A DNA stretch of 64,000 nt from Bacteroidetes bacterium OLB12 (GTDB lineage Bacteria; Bacteroidota; Bacteroidia; Cytophagales; Cyclobacteriaceae): assembly GCA_001567185.1 (NCBI GenBank), contig LNFR01000092.1, forward strand, positions 1 to 64,000, in the 5' to 3' direction. The translations under genes were made by a program, and so were the position numbers. The stretch's first letter is position 1, and each line of letters opens with the position of its first letter. Below the pieces are notes generated by a model that had not been told where the DNA came from, ran no database searches, and worked only from the letters and a program-made list of their open reading frames with translations. Of this stretch, positions 36,835-46,215 are shown piece after piece.

Positions 36835-39180
36835 ATGACACGAACTAAATTCCTGCTGGCAATAACAATTATTATTTCGGCAGCCAATCTTTATGGCCAG
36901 CAGCTTACGCAAACAGTGCGGGGCAATGTAGTAGATAAAATTTCCAAGATAGGATTGCCCGGTGCTACCGTTGTGATTTTAAACTCAGAACCTTTGCTGG
37001 GCACAACCACCGACCCGGACGGGAACTTCCGCATCAGCCAGGTTCCGGTGGGTACACAAACACTAAAAGTTTCGTTTGTGGGGTATAAAGATGTTACTGC
37101 AACCCTGATTGTAAATTCAGGTAAGGAAGTAGTCGTTCATGTTCCCATCGAAGAAGACATTACGCAATTAGCGGAAATTGTTGTGCGTCCTGATGCAGAG
37201 AAGAACAAGCCCTTAAATGAGATGGCAGTGGTAAGCACACGCACGTTTTCGGTAGAAGAAACCCGGAAGTTTGCAGCAGCCGTGAATGATCCTGCCCGTG
37301 CAGCTATTTCTTTTGCGGGCGTTGTGAGCACCGATGATGGTAACAATCAGATTTCTATTCGCGGCAATTCTCCTTTTGGATTGTTGTGGCGCATGGAAGG
37401 TATAGACATTCCCAACCCAAATCATTTTGCTGTGGTGGGGTCATCGGGGGGCGGCATCTCAATTCTCAGCTCGCAACTGTTGGCTAATTCCGATTTTTCT
37501 ACCGGAGCCTTTGCTGCTGAATATGGCAATGCGTTGGCCGGTGTTTTTGATCTTAATCTCCGCAAAGGAAATAACGAGAAGCGCGAGTACACCGTGCAAG
37601 CCGGGGTGTTGGGTATGGACTTTGCCGCAGAAGGTCCGTTCTCTGAAAATTACCGGGGTTCATACCTGATCAACTATCGTTACTCCACGTTAAGCATACT
37701 TTCTAAAATGGGAGTTAATGTAGGCGATGCGGTTACCAACTTTCAGGATCTGTCGTACAATATTTACCTGCCCACAAAACAGTTTGGTAATTTTTCGTTG
37801 TTTGGATTTGGTGGGTTGAGCGATCAGTTTCAGGAAGCAAAAAAAGATTCAACCAAATGGGAATTTGACTATCAGCGTCTCAACTCCAACTATTTTTCAA
37901 ATACCGGGGCAACAGGGTTTAAGCACGCTTATACACTTAACCCAAACACCTATCTGCAAACCACAATTGTTTTATCTGGTAACGATCACGGCTATGAAGA
38001 AGACCGCCTAAATGATGACTACAATCCGCAATTCAACTACAAACAAAATTATGTAACACGTAAAGTCACCCTCAGTTCCGTCTTGAATCATAAATTTAAT
38101 GCGCGCAGTGCCTTGCGCTCGGGAGCGTATGTTAATCGCTACACCTACACATTAAATCTGCGTTACCGCGATGCGGAATTGAACCAGGTAGTGGAGCCAT
38201 TAAATTCCAAAATGCACGCCAATACCATTCAGGCATTTTCGCAATGGAATTATAAAATAAACGATCAGCTTAGCTTTAACGCAGGAATGCACGCACTCTT
38301 TCTCACTAACAACAAGACACTTTCATTAGAACCGCGTGCCTCTGTTACCTATGAACTTACCGGGCAGCAATCTTTTTCACTCGGTTATGGGTTACACAGC
38401 CAAATGCAACCTGTGGGTGTATATGAAGCCCGCGTGGAGCAGCAGGACGGAACTTTTGATTATCCCAATAAGAATCTGGAATTTAACAAAGCACACCATG
38501 TGGTGTTTGGATACGACCGATCGCTTTCGAAATACCTGCGCATCAAAGCAGAAACATACTACCAGCATTTATTCAATATCGCGGTAAGCAAGGATAGCCG
38601 TCCGGTTTCTACCCTGATGTCGGAGTGGGGCTACCTGACCGACCCGCTGGTGAACGAAGGAACAGGACGTAACTATGGTGTAGAACTTACACTCGAACAA
38701 TTTTTACACAACAATTTATATTTTCTGTTATCCACATCCATTTATAATTCAGAATACAAAGCCCTTGATCAAATCTGGCGCAATACCCGGTTTAATGGGA
38801 AGCATGCTATTAGCTTTACAGCCGGAAAGGAATATAGTTGGAAGAAGGGCCGCGTATTTGGAATTAACCTGCGCGCTATCTATACCGGTGGTTTCTGGGA
38901 AACCCCCATCGACCTTCCCCGTTCCATTGAGTTGGGTGAAACACACTATATCGAGTCGCTGGCCTATACGCAACAATTGCCCGATTATTTCCGTACAGAT
39001 GTGCGGGTAAGCATTAAGCGAAACCGGGCACGGGCTACTTCCACGCTTTCGCTGGATTTGCAAAATGCTACCAACCATAAGAACCTGGGTGGCCGGTATT
39101 TTGAGCCACAAAGCAGTAAGGTTGAGAAATGGTATATGTTGCCCCTGTTGCCGGTATTGAGTTACAAAATTGAGTTCTAA
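36835..39180 (+). CDS. TonB-dependent receptor with carboxypeptidase-like N-domain
   Basis: The 781-residue protein has a signal peptide, a carboxypeptidase-regulatory-like domain (TVRGNVVDKISKIGLPGATV to VSFVGYKDV), a plug (ISIRGNSPFGLLWRMEGIDIPNPNHF) and a 22-strand-type barrel ending in a C-terminal aromatic residue pair (YKIEF). It lacks a SusD partner, so it is more like a siderophore, metal or peptide receptor than a glycan importer. ATG 36835 is used. It is the expected output gene of the sigma/FecR pair. Confidence 0.88.
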   Translation: MTRTKFLLAITIIISAANLYGQQLTQTVRGNVVDKISKIGLPGATVVILNSEPLLGTTTDPDGNFRISQVPVGTQTLKVSFVGYKDVTATLIVNSGKEVVVHVPIEEDITQLAEIVVRPDAEKNKPLNEMAVVSTRTFSVEETRKFAAAVNDPARAAISFAGVVSTDDGNNQISIRGNSPFGLLWRMEGIDIPNPNHFAVVGSSGGGISILSSQLLANSDFSTGAFAAEYGNALAGVFDLNLRKGNNEKREYTVQAGVLGMDFAAEGPFSENYRGSYLINYRYSTLSILSKMGVNVGDAVTNFQDLSYNIYLPTKQFGNFSLFGFGGLSDQFQEAKKDSTKWEFDYQRLNSNYFSNTGATGFKHAYTLNPNTYLQTTIVLSGNDHGYEEDRLNDDYNPQFNYKQNYVTRKVTLSSVLNHKFNARSALRSGAYVNRYTYTLNLRYRDAELNQVVEPLNSKMHANTIQAFSQWNYKINDQLSFNAGMHALFLTNNKTLSLEPRASVTYELTGQQSFSLGYGLHSQMQPVGVYEARVEQQDGTFDYPNKNLEFNKAHHVVFGYDRSLSKYLRIKAETYYQHLFNIAVSKDSRPVSTLMSEWGYLTDPLVNEGTGRNYGVELTLEQFLHNNLYFLLSTSIYNSEYKALDQIWRNTRFNGKHAISFTAGKEYSWKKGRVFGINLRAIYTGGFWETPIDLPRSIELGETHYIESLAYTQQLPDYFRTDVRVSIKRNRARATSTLSLDLQNATNHKNLGGRYFEPQSSKVEKWYMLPLLPVLSYKIEF

Positions 39181-39277
39181 CGGCAACTCATCAATTGCCC
39201 AAAAAGCAAAAGATTTCTTGAAACGGAATAGGGGAAGTGTTTTGGTGTGTTGTCTTTAAATTAAACGAATACAATTT

Positions 39278-39982
39278 ATGAAGCGGTTTAATATCATATT
39301 TTTAGCAGTTACTTCAATTTGGTTATCGGCTTGTTTGGATGAAGAAGATCCGGGGCCACGCCAGCATGACGAACGCAATTATGCAGTGATTGATTTTGAT
39401 CGTGTGGAAGCAGGCGATGCGCTGGATGTAACGATTATTTATGGCTCCAATTATTCCATTAAAGCCGAGGGCGATCGCAGAAACCTGGACGACCTGGAGG
39501 TTTTTAAAACCGGCAACTCTTTAATTCTTCGCTATGATGAAAGCGAGAACAGGCAATACACAACCTTCATTACCATCACCATGCCCACCCTTACCGGAAT
39601 AGATTTTTCAGGAGCAGTAAACGGTAAAGCCAGTGGCTTCGATGAGGTTGACCGCCTGGACATTACGCTTTCTGGAGCCTCGTTAGGACAGGTGAACATG
39701 GATGCCGCAGCATTGTTTATAAACATAAACGGAGCTTCTCAACTAAGACTTAAAGGAGAGGGCGCACAGCTGGATGCCAGTATTTCAGGGGCCTCTGTAT
39801 TAACCGCGTTTGAATATGAAACCGTGGAGGCAACTCTTCATGTCTCCGGGGCGAGCCGGGGAAGGGTTAACGTATCGCAACATCTACAGGTTATTGCTAC
39901 GGGAGCCAGCGAAGTAATTTATCAGGGCAACCCACAATTGCAGGTAGAAACTTCCGGTGCCAGCGTGGTGCGTCAGGAATAA
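39278..39982 (+). CDS. Head-GIN-domain (DUF2807) lipoprotein
   Basis: This 234-residue lipoprotein (signal ending WLSAC) carries a right-handed beta-helix of the head-GIN type: short repeats with G-A-S and N-G turns (ISGASVLTAF, VSGASRGRVN, TGASEVIY, TSGASVVRQE). Family members are exported and of unknown function, often described as adhesin-like. It lies 97 bases after the TonB receptor on the same strand and may belong to the same locus. Confidence 0.82.
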   Translation: MKRFNIIFLAVTSIWLSACLDEEDPGPRQHDERNYAVIDFDRVEAGDALDVTIIYGSNYSIKAEGDRRNLDDLEVFKTGNSLILRYDESENRQYTTFITITMPTLTGIDFSGAVNGKASGFDEVDRLDITLSGASLGQVNMDAAALFININGASQLRLKGEGAQLDASISGASVLTAFEYETVEATLHVSGASRGRVNVSQHLQVIATGASEVIYQGNPQLQVETSGASVVRQE

Positions 39983-40168
39983 TGGTTAAAGCACCAATCG
40001 GGAAAAGAGAGGTTATCTCAAAAGTTGAAGGAAGTATGTCCGGCCTTTTGCCGGAATACTTTTCTGTATCGCAGGGTCAAGATTTTGGAATAAGTCTGCG
40101 ATATGAAACAACGTTGAGACAACCTCCTTTTATTTTTATCCTTTACCAGATTATTTCCATCTTGCAGC

Positions 40169-40936
40169 ATGCTTTTGGCTTTAGATATTGGTAACAGCGA
40201 TATAACGGTTGGCTTGTGGAAAGACAATGCCTGGAAACATGTGTGGCGCATTTCATCCCGCCCCGACTTGCCGGAGTTGTATTACGGTGTAAAAATCCGC
40301 GACTACTTTTTTGAATCGGGTAATGCGGTGGATCAGGTAAAAACAATTGTACTGAGTAGTGTAGTTCCGGCCATGAACGATAAGCTGAAGAATGTTTCGC
40401 GCATGTTGTTTGAGAAAGATCCGGTTGTATTGGGTCCCAAAGTTTATGCCTCGTTGCCCATGCAGATACTCAACCCTTTCGAAATTGGATCGGACCTGGT
40501 GGCGAATGCAGCGGCCGCCTACTTTAAATATAAACGAGCGTGCATTGTGGTGGATTTTGGTACGGCTCTTACATTCACAACCGTGTCGGCCAAAGGCGAG
40601 ATATTGGGTGTTTCCATTGCTCCGGGTTTGAGAACGGCCGTGCGGGCGCTTTCGCAAAACACAGCCAAGTTATTTGACGTTCCGCTCGAGATGCCTACTT
40701 CACCACTCGGTAAAAACACCATTACAGCTATTCAATCCGGAGTATTATTTGGATACGAAGGGTTGGTAAAAAATGTGGTATCGCATATTCAGGCTGAGTT
40801 GAAAGTATCCTGTATTGTGGTGGCAACCGGGGGTCTTTCTTCTATAATTGCTCCGTTAACCGGGTTCTTTCATTCCATTGAACCAAATCTGACATTAGAT
40901 GGATTGCGATTGATTGGTGAGCATGTGAGTACATGA
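40169..40936 (+). CDS. coaX: Type III pantothenate kinase
   Basis: The 255-residue ASKHA-fold kinase phosphorylates pantothenate in CoA synthesis and needs a monovalent cation. Motifs are LALDIGNSDITVGLW (phosphate 1), the substrate-site region PFEIGSDLVANAAAAYFKY and VVDFGTALTFTTVS (phosphate 2). It stands alone. The 186 bases upstream hold nothing recognisable. Confidence 0.93.
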   Translation: MLLALDIGNSDITVGLWKDNAWKHVWRISSRPDLPELYYGVKIRDYFFESGNAVDQVKTIVLSSVVPAMNDKLKNVSRMLFEKDPVVLGPKVYASLPMQILNPFEIGSDLVANAAAAYFKYKRACIVVDFGTALTFTTVSAKGEILGVSIAPGLRTAVRALSQNTAKLFDVPLEMPTSPLGKNTITAIQSGVLFGYEGLVKNVVSHIQAELKVSCIVVATGGLSSIIAPLTGFFHSIEPNLTLDGLRLIGEHVST

Positions 40937-40994
40937 TAAACGGTATCCATTCCTGTAACTATTTTTCCATTCCACAGTATTATTGAAACAATTA

Positions 40995-41106
40995 GAGACG
41001 ATGCGCGTTTTCTTTGTAGTAATAGGAACCCCCAGTCGTCTCATGAATATATATGACATGAGGGGTTGGGTTTAGGTTAGGCCTGATCGGGGGATCAGGC
41101 CTTTTT
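40995..41106 (+). ncRNA. Candidate structured RNA with its own terminator
   Basis: Three stems can form in about 110 bases: GAGACGA/TCGTCTC (40995-41001 with 41036-41042); an alternative hairpin using CTCATG/CATGAG (41040-41045 with 41057-41062) extended by AACCC/GGGTT (41027-41031 with 41063-41067); and the 10-base terminator stem at 41079-41102. The first two share bases, so they may switch. No open frame fits. It could be a small RNA or the leader/trailer of coaX. No family is recognised. Confidence 0.35.
41079..41106 (+). terminator. Strong Rho-independent terminator
   Basis: AGGCCTGATC and GATCAGGCCT form a perfect 10-base stem with a GGGG loop, followed by five T. It ends coaX or the candidate RNA. 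Confidence 0.85.
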
Positions 41107-41157
41107 CGTTTACCGGCCGCTGTGGGTCTTATCATTGGTACGGTTATTTCTAATTCG

Positions 41158-41721
41158 TCAAATTAGCGAGTGAAGATAGTTGGCCGAGTTTATTAGGCCT
41201 CTGTTACGCAAAATATCCAAAACCTGATACGCATCAAGACTGGGATTTGTCCTGTGTGCAACCATAGTCATAAATGCTTCCCTTGCTACGTTAGTATTCA
41301 AGTCAATTGTGTCGGTAATGAAATCGTCAGCATTTTTCGCATAGAGTCCAAACCTAGATAAGTACTCACTATCAAAATGCTTTAAATTATTTGTAACAAT
41401 CAGGTTTGCGTCTGATTTAATTGCCGCAGCCAACACATGGCAATCTTTTTTATCAGGAAGAGAAAGAGTTGTAATAAGCTCCTCGTAATTATTAACCAGG
41501 GCATCGGGAAAAGCTGCGTTTATCCTTTCAATCTGTTTATTAGCTTTTTCAATAGGAAATCCTTTTTCAATCATGACTTTATGTAATTCATCGAATATAG
41601 TTTGACTCCACTTTGGTCTATACAAATCAAAATGGGCAAACCATAATAATAAATCTCTGATGTCAATAGGATAAATTACACAAGTATCGAGAACACATGT
41701 AAATCGGGTGCTATGAATCAT
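41158..41721 (-). CDS. PIN-domain toxin
   Basis: The 187-residue protein has PIN-fold acidic residues: D12 in VLDTCVIYP, the Glu in TIFDELHKVM, DKKDCHVLAAAIKSDA and VTNNLKHFD. PIN toxins are Mg-dependent RNases that cut tRNA, rRNA or mRNA. The HTH protein 32 bases upstream is the probable antitoxin, so this is likely a VapBC-like module with an unusual excisionase-type antitoxin. Confidence 0.8.
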   Translation of the reverse strand: MIHSTRFTCVLDTCVIYPIDIRDLLLWFAHFDLYRPKWSQTIFDELHKVMIEKGFPIEKANKQIERINAAFPDALVNNYEELITTLSLPDKKDCHVLAAAIKSDANLIVTNNLKHFDSEYLSRFGLYAKNADDFITDTIDLNTNVAREAFMTMVAHRTNPSLDAYQVLDILRNRGLINSANYLHSLI

Positions 41722-41753
41722 ACATGTTGTATTCTTCGTCTTGCTTCATCATT

Positions 41754-42167
41754 TCAATTAGCAATTTTTTTTTGTGAAGCCTTCATCGCTTTTTTGTATT
41801 TCTGTAAATCTTCAAACTTCACTCGTCTGTGTCGACCCACACTAGTATAAGGAATCACACCCTCCTCAAGTAGTTTTACTAAATGAGGTCTTGAACAACC
41901 AAGAAAATCTGCTGCTGATTGGGTCGTAACCTCCATGGCTAGCGGAACAATTGAAATGGGTTTACCTTGTGCTGTTACGTGAAGAATTTTAGACAGGAGT
42001 CGAAGCGCCTGGATTGGTATTTTAATTTTTTCTTTAGTCTCTTCGATTTCAATCTCGGGATTCTGAGACGAGATTTGCTTAAGCACCGCATCTAATGCAT
42101 TGTATGACTCCAAAGCGACTTGTTGTTCCTCTTTAGTAGGTTTTTTGATTTCGTCAATTGAGTTCAT
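41754..42167 (-). CDS. Excisionase/MerR-type HTH antitoxin
   Basis: The 137-residue protein has an N-terminal helical part and a C-terminal excisionase-type winged HTH (VTTQSAADFLGCSRPHLVKLLEEGVIPYTSVGRHRRVKFEDLQKY). It precedes the PIN toxin and should bind the toxin with one end and its promoter with the other. The 16-base repeats at 42203 and 42291 are probable operators. Confidence 0.78.
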   Translation of the reverse strand: MNSIDEIKKPTKEEQQVALESYNALDAVLKQISSQNPEIEIEETKEKIKIPIQALRLLSKILHVTAQGKPISIVPLAMEVTTQSAADFLGCSRPHLVKLLEEGVIPYTSVGRHRRVKFEDLQKYKKAMKASQKKIAN

Positions 42168-42202
42168 CGTAGTTAAGTTTTGATTAAAGCTAATTAATTA
42201 AA

Positions 42203-42306
42203 CGAAATAAACGAAAATTAGTTTTCAATAGACATTGATGATTTGCAATTAAATTCCTGTTTATCAGGTGTTTAATATCTATAAGTAATTCGAAATAAAC
42301 GAAAAT
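42203..42306. promoter_or_regulatory. Duplicated 16-base operator-like repeat
   Basis: CGAAATAAACGAAAAT occurs exactly at 42203-42218 and again at 42291-42306, and each copy holds two CGAAA half-sites. The pair brackets the region upstream of the antitoxin start at 42167, as expected for autoregulation by the HTH protein. Confidence 0.55.
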
Positions 42307-42346
42307 CAATTTTTAACATGTCAGCCAAAAACTCTTTAAATCACCT

Positions 42347-43504
42347 TTATTTTTCAAGCGCTTGCTTCAGATCGGCAATCAGATAGTCCGGATCTTCTAA
42401 CCCTACGTAAAGCCGGATCAGCCGGTGATTTTGATTGGAAGCATCAAAATCAGCACGGGGAAAACTAACCACCGATGGAATAACCAACGACTCGTGCCCA
42501 CCCCACGACACAGCCAGGAAGAAATGTTTCAAAGAATTACAAAATGTTTCAACTTCCTCTACCGACTTTGCTTTTAATACGATGCTGAATAGCCCGCCCG
42601 CATCGCGCATTTGTTTTTTGGCCAGCTCATATTGCGGAAAGCTGGGATGAAATGGAAAAATTACGCGCTCGATGCGCGGATGATGGGTCAGAAAATCAAC
42701 AATCACTTTTGTGCTGGCACAAACCCGTTGCAAGCGCAGGGGCAAGGTGCGCAACCCCCGAATCAGTAACCACGCATTCATGGGCGAAATGTTACCCCCG
42801 ATGTTCAGGAACTCGGCATCAAAAATCTTTTTAATGAGGGCCTTCGATCCGGTAACCACACCGGCCACCACATCGCTGTGCCCGCCAATAAATTTGGTAG
42901 CCGATTGAGCCACTAAATCAATTCCCATTTTATACGGTTGCTGATTTATGGGGCTGCAATAACTATTGTCGGTCATGGTTAAAATATTCTTGCTCTTTGC
43001 CAGGGTGGCAACGGCTTTCAAATCCTGAAGTTCGTAGGTAAACGTATTGGGCGATTCGAGAAAGATCAATCGCGTAGTGGGCTGAATGGCGGCTGCAAAG
43101 TTTTCGGTTTTTGTTCCGTCAACAAACGTGGTGGTAATTCCGAATTTGGGTAACAGGCGTTCAAAAAGTTTGATGGTCCAGCTGTAAGGTTTGGCAACGC
43201 TCACTACATGATCGCCCTGATTTAACAAGGCAAGAATAGGAATGGCAATTGCGGCAATGCCGCTTCCAAATACGAGCGCATCCTCTGCGCCATCGAGTGC
43301 AGCTAATTTTTTCCTTAAGATGTCAACCGTAGGGTTGTTTCCGCGCGAGTAGAGCGTGGCGTTGTATTCATCGGCCAGCGCCTGGCGAAAATCAGAGACA
43401 CTTTTAAACGTGAAGTTGCTGCTTTGCATGATGGGAGGAGCCACCGCCTGGAAGTATTGTTCGCGTTCTTCACCCAGTTCGTTTAAAATATAGGATAAGT
43501 CCAT
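42347..43504 (-). CDS. Cys/Met metabolism PLP enzyme (cystathionine gamma-synthase/lyase type)
   Basis: This 385-residue fold-type I enzyme has the PLP lysine in SATKFIGGHSDVVAG and the family core SRGNNPTVDILRKKLAALDGAEDALVFGSGIAAI. Members catalyse gamma-synthase, gamma-lyase or beta-lyase reactions on cystathionine or methionine. Sequence alone does not settle which. It starts at ATG 43504, with an amino-acid permease 5 bases upstream on the same strand, which suggests an uptake-plus-metabolism pair. Confidence 0.9.
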   Translation of the reverse strand: MDLSYILNELGEEREQYFQAVAPPIMQSSNFTFKSVSDFRQALADEYNATLYSRGNNPTVDILRKKLAALDGAEDALVFGSGIAAIAIPILALLNQGDHVVSVAKPYSWTIKLFERLLPKFGITTTFVDGTKTENFAAAIQPTTRLIFLESPNTFTYELQDLKAVATLAKSKNILTMTDNSYCSPINQQPYKMGIDLVAQSATKFIGGHSDVVAGVVTGSKALIKKIFDAEFLNIGGNISPMNAWLLIRGLRTLPLRLQRVCASTKVIVDFLTHHPRIERVIFPFHPSFPQYELAKKQMRDAGGLFSIVLKAKSVEEVETFCNSLKHFFLAVSWGGHESLVIPSVVSFPRADFDASNQNHRLIRLYVGLEDPDYLIADLKQALEK

Positions 43505-43509
43505 GTGCG

Positions 43510-44828
43510 TTAATTAATAAGTTTCACAAGAATTCTGTAAAGCGGATATCCGGAAAGAAATAAAACAAATCCGATCAGCGAGGCTTGCGGATTGGATACC
43601 AGCACACTGATGTTCACCAGGGTGTAAACCACAATGAACAGGGCGGGCATCCAGGGGTAGCCAATCATTTTGTAAATGCCAGCAGGATCGCCTTGCTTTT
43701 TGGCACGGTGTCGTAAAATAAAGATGGCTGCCGAAGCAGTAACAAGACTAATGCTGTCGAAGAACATCACATAGCTAAGTACTTGTGTGAAGGAGGCGGA
43801 GAAAAACAGCGTTAATACGATGAAGCCTACAAAGACCGAAACAGCAAACTCCTGTACCTGGGTTTTGGAATTAATTTTTTTGAAAACGGGGGGCAATACT
43901 TTGTCTTCGGCCATCGCATAATACACCCGCGGATTCGACATAATGGAGGCGTTAACGTACGCCATCACAGAAAGAAACATGATGACGGCTACTACATTAA
44001 AGGCATAATCGCCCAGCAGCACACGGGCCACATCGGCCGCCAGGGTAGTAGAGTTCTTCAACCCTTCAAACCCCAATACTTTGAAGTATGAAAAATTTAC
44101 GAGCAGGTAAAGCGAAAGAATAATGGCAATGCCATAGAAGATAGCGCGCGGCATGGTGCGTGCTGCGTTGGGTATGTCGCTGCCAAAATTCATGGTTTGC
44201 TGATAGCCGCCATAGGTAAAAAATACAGGCACAAAACAAAGCCAGAAAGCCTTGAGCCAATCGGTGGTGGTTAAGGGGGTTAATTCCGCTGGAGCATCAA
44301 CCGGTTCAGGCGCAGCCACAATGGCCACAATCAGCAAAACAATTAAACTGATTTTTATAATCATCAACACATTCAACATGCGGGCGCTCATTTTTATACC
44401 GGCCATGTTGATTCCGTACAAGATTACCATAGCTGATAGCGTGATGATGCGAATGGCCGCAGTGGGTTCCATCTGCGGAAACAAAATGGGCTGAATGTAT
44501 TCGGCACCGATAATGGCTACACTGGCAGTAGAGGCGGCATTGGAAATCACCGTCATCCAGTTTACCATAAATGCAAAAGAAGGATGGTAGCAATGGGAAA
44601 AGATGCGGTAAAAACCACCGGCTACCGGGTAGCGCGATCCGATTTCGGCAAATGTTAAGGCACAAAAAAGCTGATGAGTGCACCCACTATCCAGGCCACA
44701 AAAAAGATCTCGGGCAATTGGGCTTTGTTGGCTACTTCTACCGGAGTTCGGAAAATACCCATCCCGATAACCAGGCTTACCACAATCATGGTAAGATCGA
44801 ACAGGCCAAGTTTGGGTTTAATAGACAC
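43510..44828 (-). CDS. APC-type amino-acid permease (frameshifted)
   Basis: GTG 44828 starts an APC-superfamily transporter: SIKPKLGLFDLTMIVVSLVI then GMGIFRTPVEVA and up to ALISFF. The frame stops unless one base is added to the A6 run 44664-44669 (T6 on the coding strand). It then runs on as CALTFAEIGSRYPVAGGFYR and joins the main frame (MVNWMTVISNAAS onward) to the stop at 43510. The total would be about 439 residues and 12 helices. Its start overlaps the end of the upstream lipoprotein gene by 11 bases. Confidence 0.8.
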
Positions 44829-45550
44829 GGGAACGGAGGCTGGCGGTGTTTAGTTGAATGCCGATTGCAAACTGAATTGGAACGTAATCAAAATACGCAT
44901 CGTTGGGAACGGCCACATTCAAACCCAACTGAACGAGCCCATGCAGGTTGCCGGCAATAGGAAACTTTCCTGTTGCTGCAGGCTCTAAAAAAAAACTGAG
45001 GGCCTTCATCAGGCTGAATGGTAACTACATCGAATGCCGGGTTATTATCGTTTGAAGAGAAAGAGGTAAAATTCACGAGCGATGCACGCAGGGTAAATGC
45101 TAAATTGAAGCCCGGGTTATTTGTACCAAAGGTTGGCTGAAGAAAGAAACGATTATACTTTCCGGTTGCAACCAAATCCTTCTGGCCGAAGTACGGGGTG
45201 AAATAATAATTAGCAGCGTAACTGGTTCCTTGTCCAAAACCATATCCTGTAAATATTTCAATGCGGTAATTACGAGTGGCGTTATAATAACCAATCCCTC
45301 CTTCCAGGTACTGATGCTTCCGGTTGTACTTCTGGGCTGATTCGTAGTATTTCAAAAACGATCCGTTGGTTATAATGGCCAGGTGTTTGCCAGGTGCGTA
45401 GGCCAGTTGGCCTTCCAGGCCGGTGGTGAGGCTAACAGTTCCCTGAAACTCACCTTGTTGCCTGAAAAGAGGAACGTTTCGGGTGTTAGGCACATAGAGT
45501 TGCGGAGCGCATGAACTAAACAGAAGCGCTACAACAATAAATTTTTGCAT
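44818..45550 (-). CDS. Outer-membrane barrel-like lipoprotein (frameshifted)
   Basis: The 243-residue reconstructed protein has a lipoprotein signal (LLFSSC) and a beta-rich, aromatic mature part (GGIGYYNATRNYRIEIFTGYGFG, NRFFLQPTFG) that looks like an eight-strand-type barrel. The first frame stops at 44888. A second frame (44818-45009) supplies the natural end PAATGKFPIAGNLHGLVQLG to SLRSRVY. They join if one base is removed from the A9 run 44987-44995. Function unknown. Confidence 0.65.
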
Positions 45551-45594
45551 GTGGATTGAAGTTCAAAAGTTAAATTAGCCAAAAATCAATACAA

Positions 45595-46185
45595 ATGAAT
45601 TTTAATGTTGAAGAAATAAACCAACTCATTCGCCAACGCAGATCAGTTTTTCCGAAAGATTATACAGGAGCTATTGTGCCAGACAACATTATTAACCAGA
45701 TGCTGGAGAATGCAAACTGGGCGCCCAACCATAAACTTACCGAGCCGTGGCGCTTTGTTGTCTTCAGCGGAGAAGGACTAAAAAAGCTGGCTACTTTTCA
45801 AAGCGAATGTTACAAACAGGTTACCGAAGCCAAAGGCACGTTTCAGGAAGAACGCTATCAATCGATGAAGACAAAACCATTGGAATCATCGCACATTATA
45901 GCCATTGGCATGAAGCGCGATGCAGCCAAACGTTTGCCCGAGTGGGAAGAACTGGGTGCTGTGTTTTGTGCCGTTCAAAACATGTACCTCACAGCCACCG
46001 CCTATCATGTTGGCTGTTATCTCAGTACTGGTGGTGTTACTAATTTTGAAGAGGCCAAACCTTTTTTTGGTTTAGGGCCGGAAGATAAGTTGTGCGGATT
46101 TCTGCATGTGGGCATGCCAAAAGGAACAGTGCCCGATGGCAGGCGCAAGCCAGTAGCTGATAAAACAACGTGGGTGAAGAATTAA
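45595..46185 (+). CDS. Nitroreductase-family flavoprotein
   Basis: The 196-residue protein has the nitroreductase pattern: RQRRSVFPKDYT with FMN-binding Arg, NWAPNHKLTEPWRFVVF, AVFCAVQNMYLTATAYHVGCYLST and LCGFLHVGMPKG. It is an FMN-dependent NAD(P)H oxidoreductase of the cytoplasm, like YdjA. The substrate is unknown. It starts at ATG 45595 and precedes a lipoprotein gene on the same strand. Confidence 0.88.
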   Translation: MNFNVEEINQLIRQRRSVFPKDYTGAIVPDNIINQMLENANWAPNHKLTEPWRFVVFSGEGLKKLATFQSECYKQVTEAKGTFQEERYQSMKTKPLESSHIIAIGMKRDAAKRLPEWEELGAVFCAVQNMYLTATAYHVGCYLSTGGVTNFEEAKPFFGLGPEDKLCGFLHVGMPKGTVPDGRRKPVADKTTWVKN

Positions 46186-46215
46186 CTTTTGTATCTTGAA
46201 AATCTTCGTGGAAGA

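Noticed and set aside
36835..39180. SusC/SusD-type glycan import system
   Set aside because: There is no SusD-like gene nearby and the receptor is shorter than typical SusC proteins.
39982..40194. Possible 70-codon gene upstream of coaX
   Set aside because: Composition is not protein-like, it overlaps the coaX start, and no family or signal was seen.
43510..44568. Permease beginning at MVNWMTV
   Set aside because: The start is in the middle of the fold. The natural N-terminus is found in another frame upstream after a single-base correction.
44571..44960. 129-codon frame on the plus strand over the permease
   Set aside because: The opposite strand carries the coherent permease and lipoprotein sequences, and this frame has no recognisable features.
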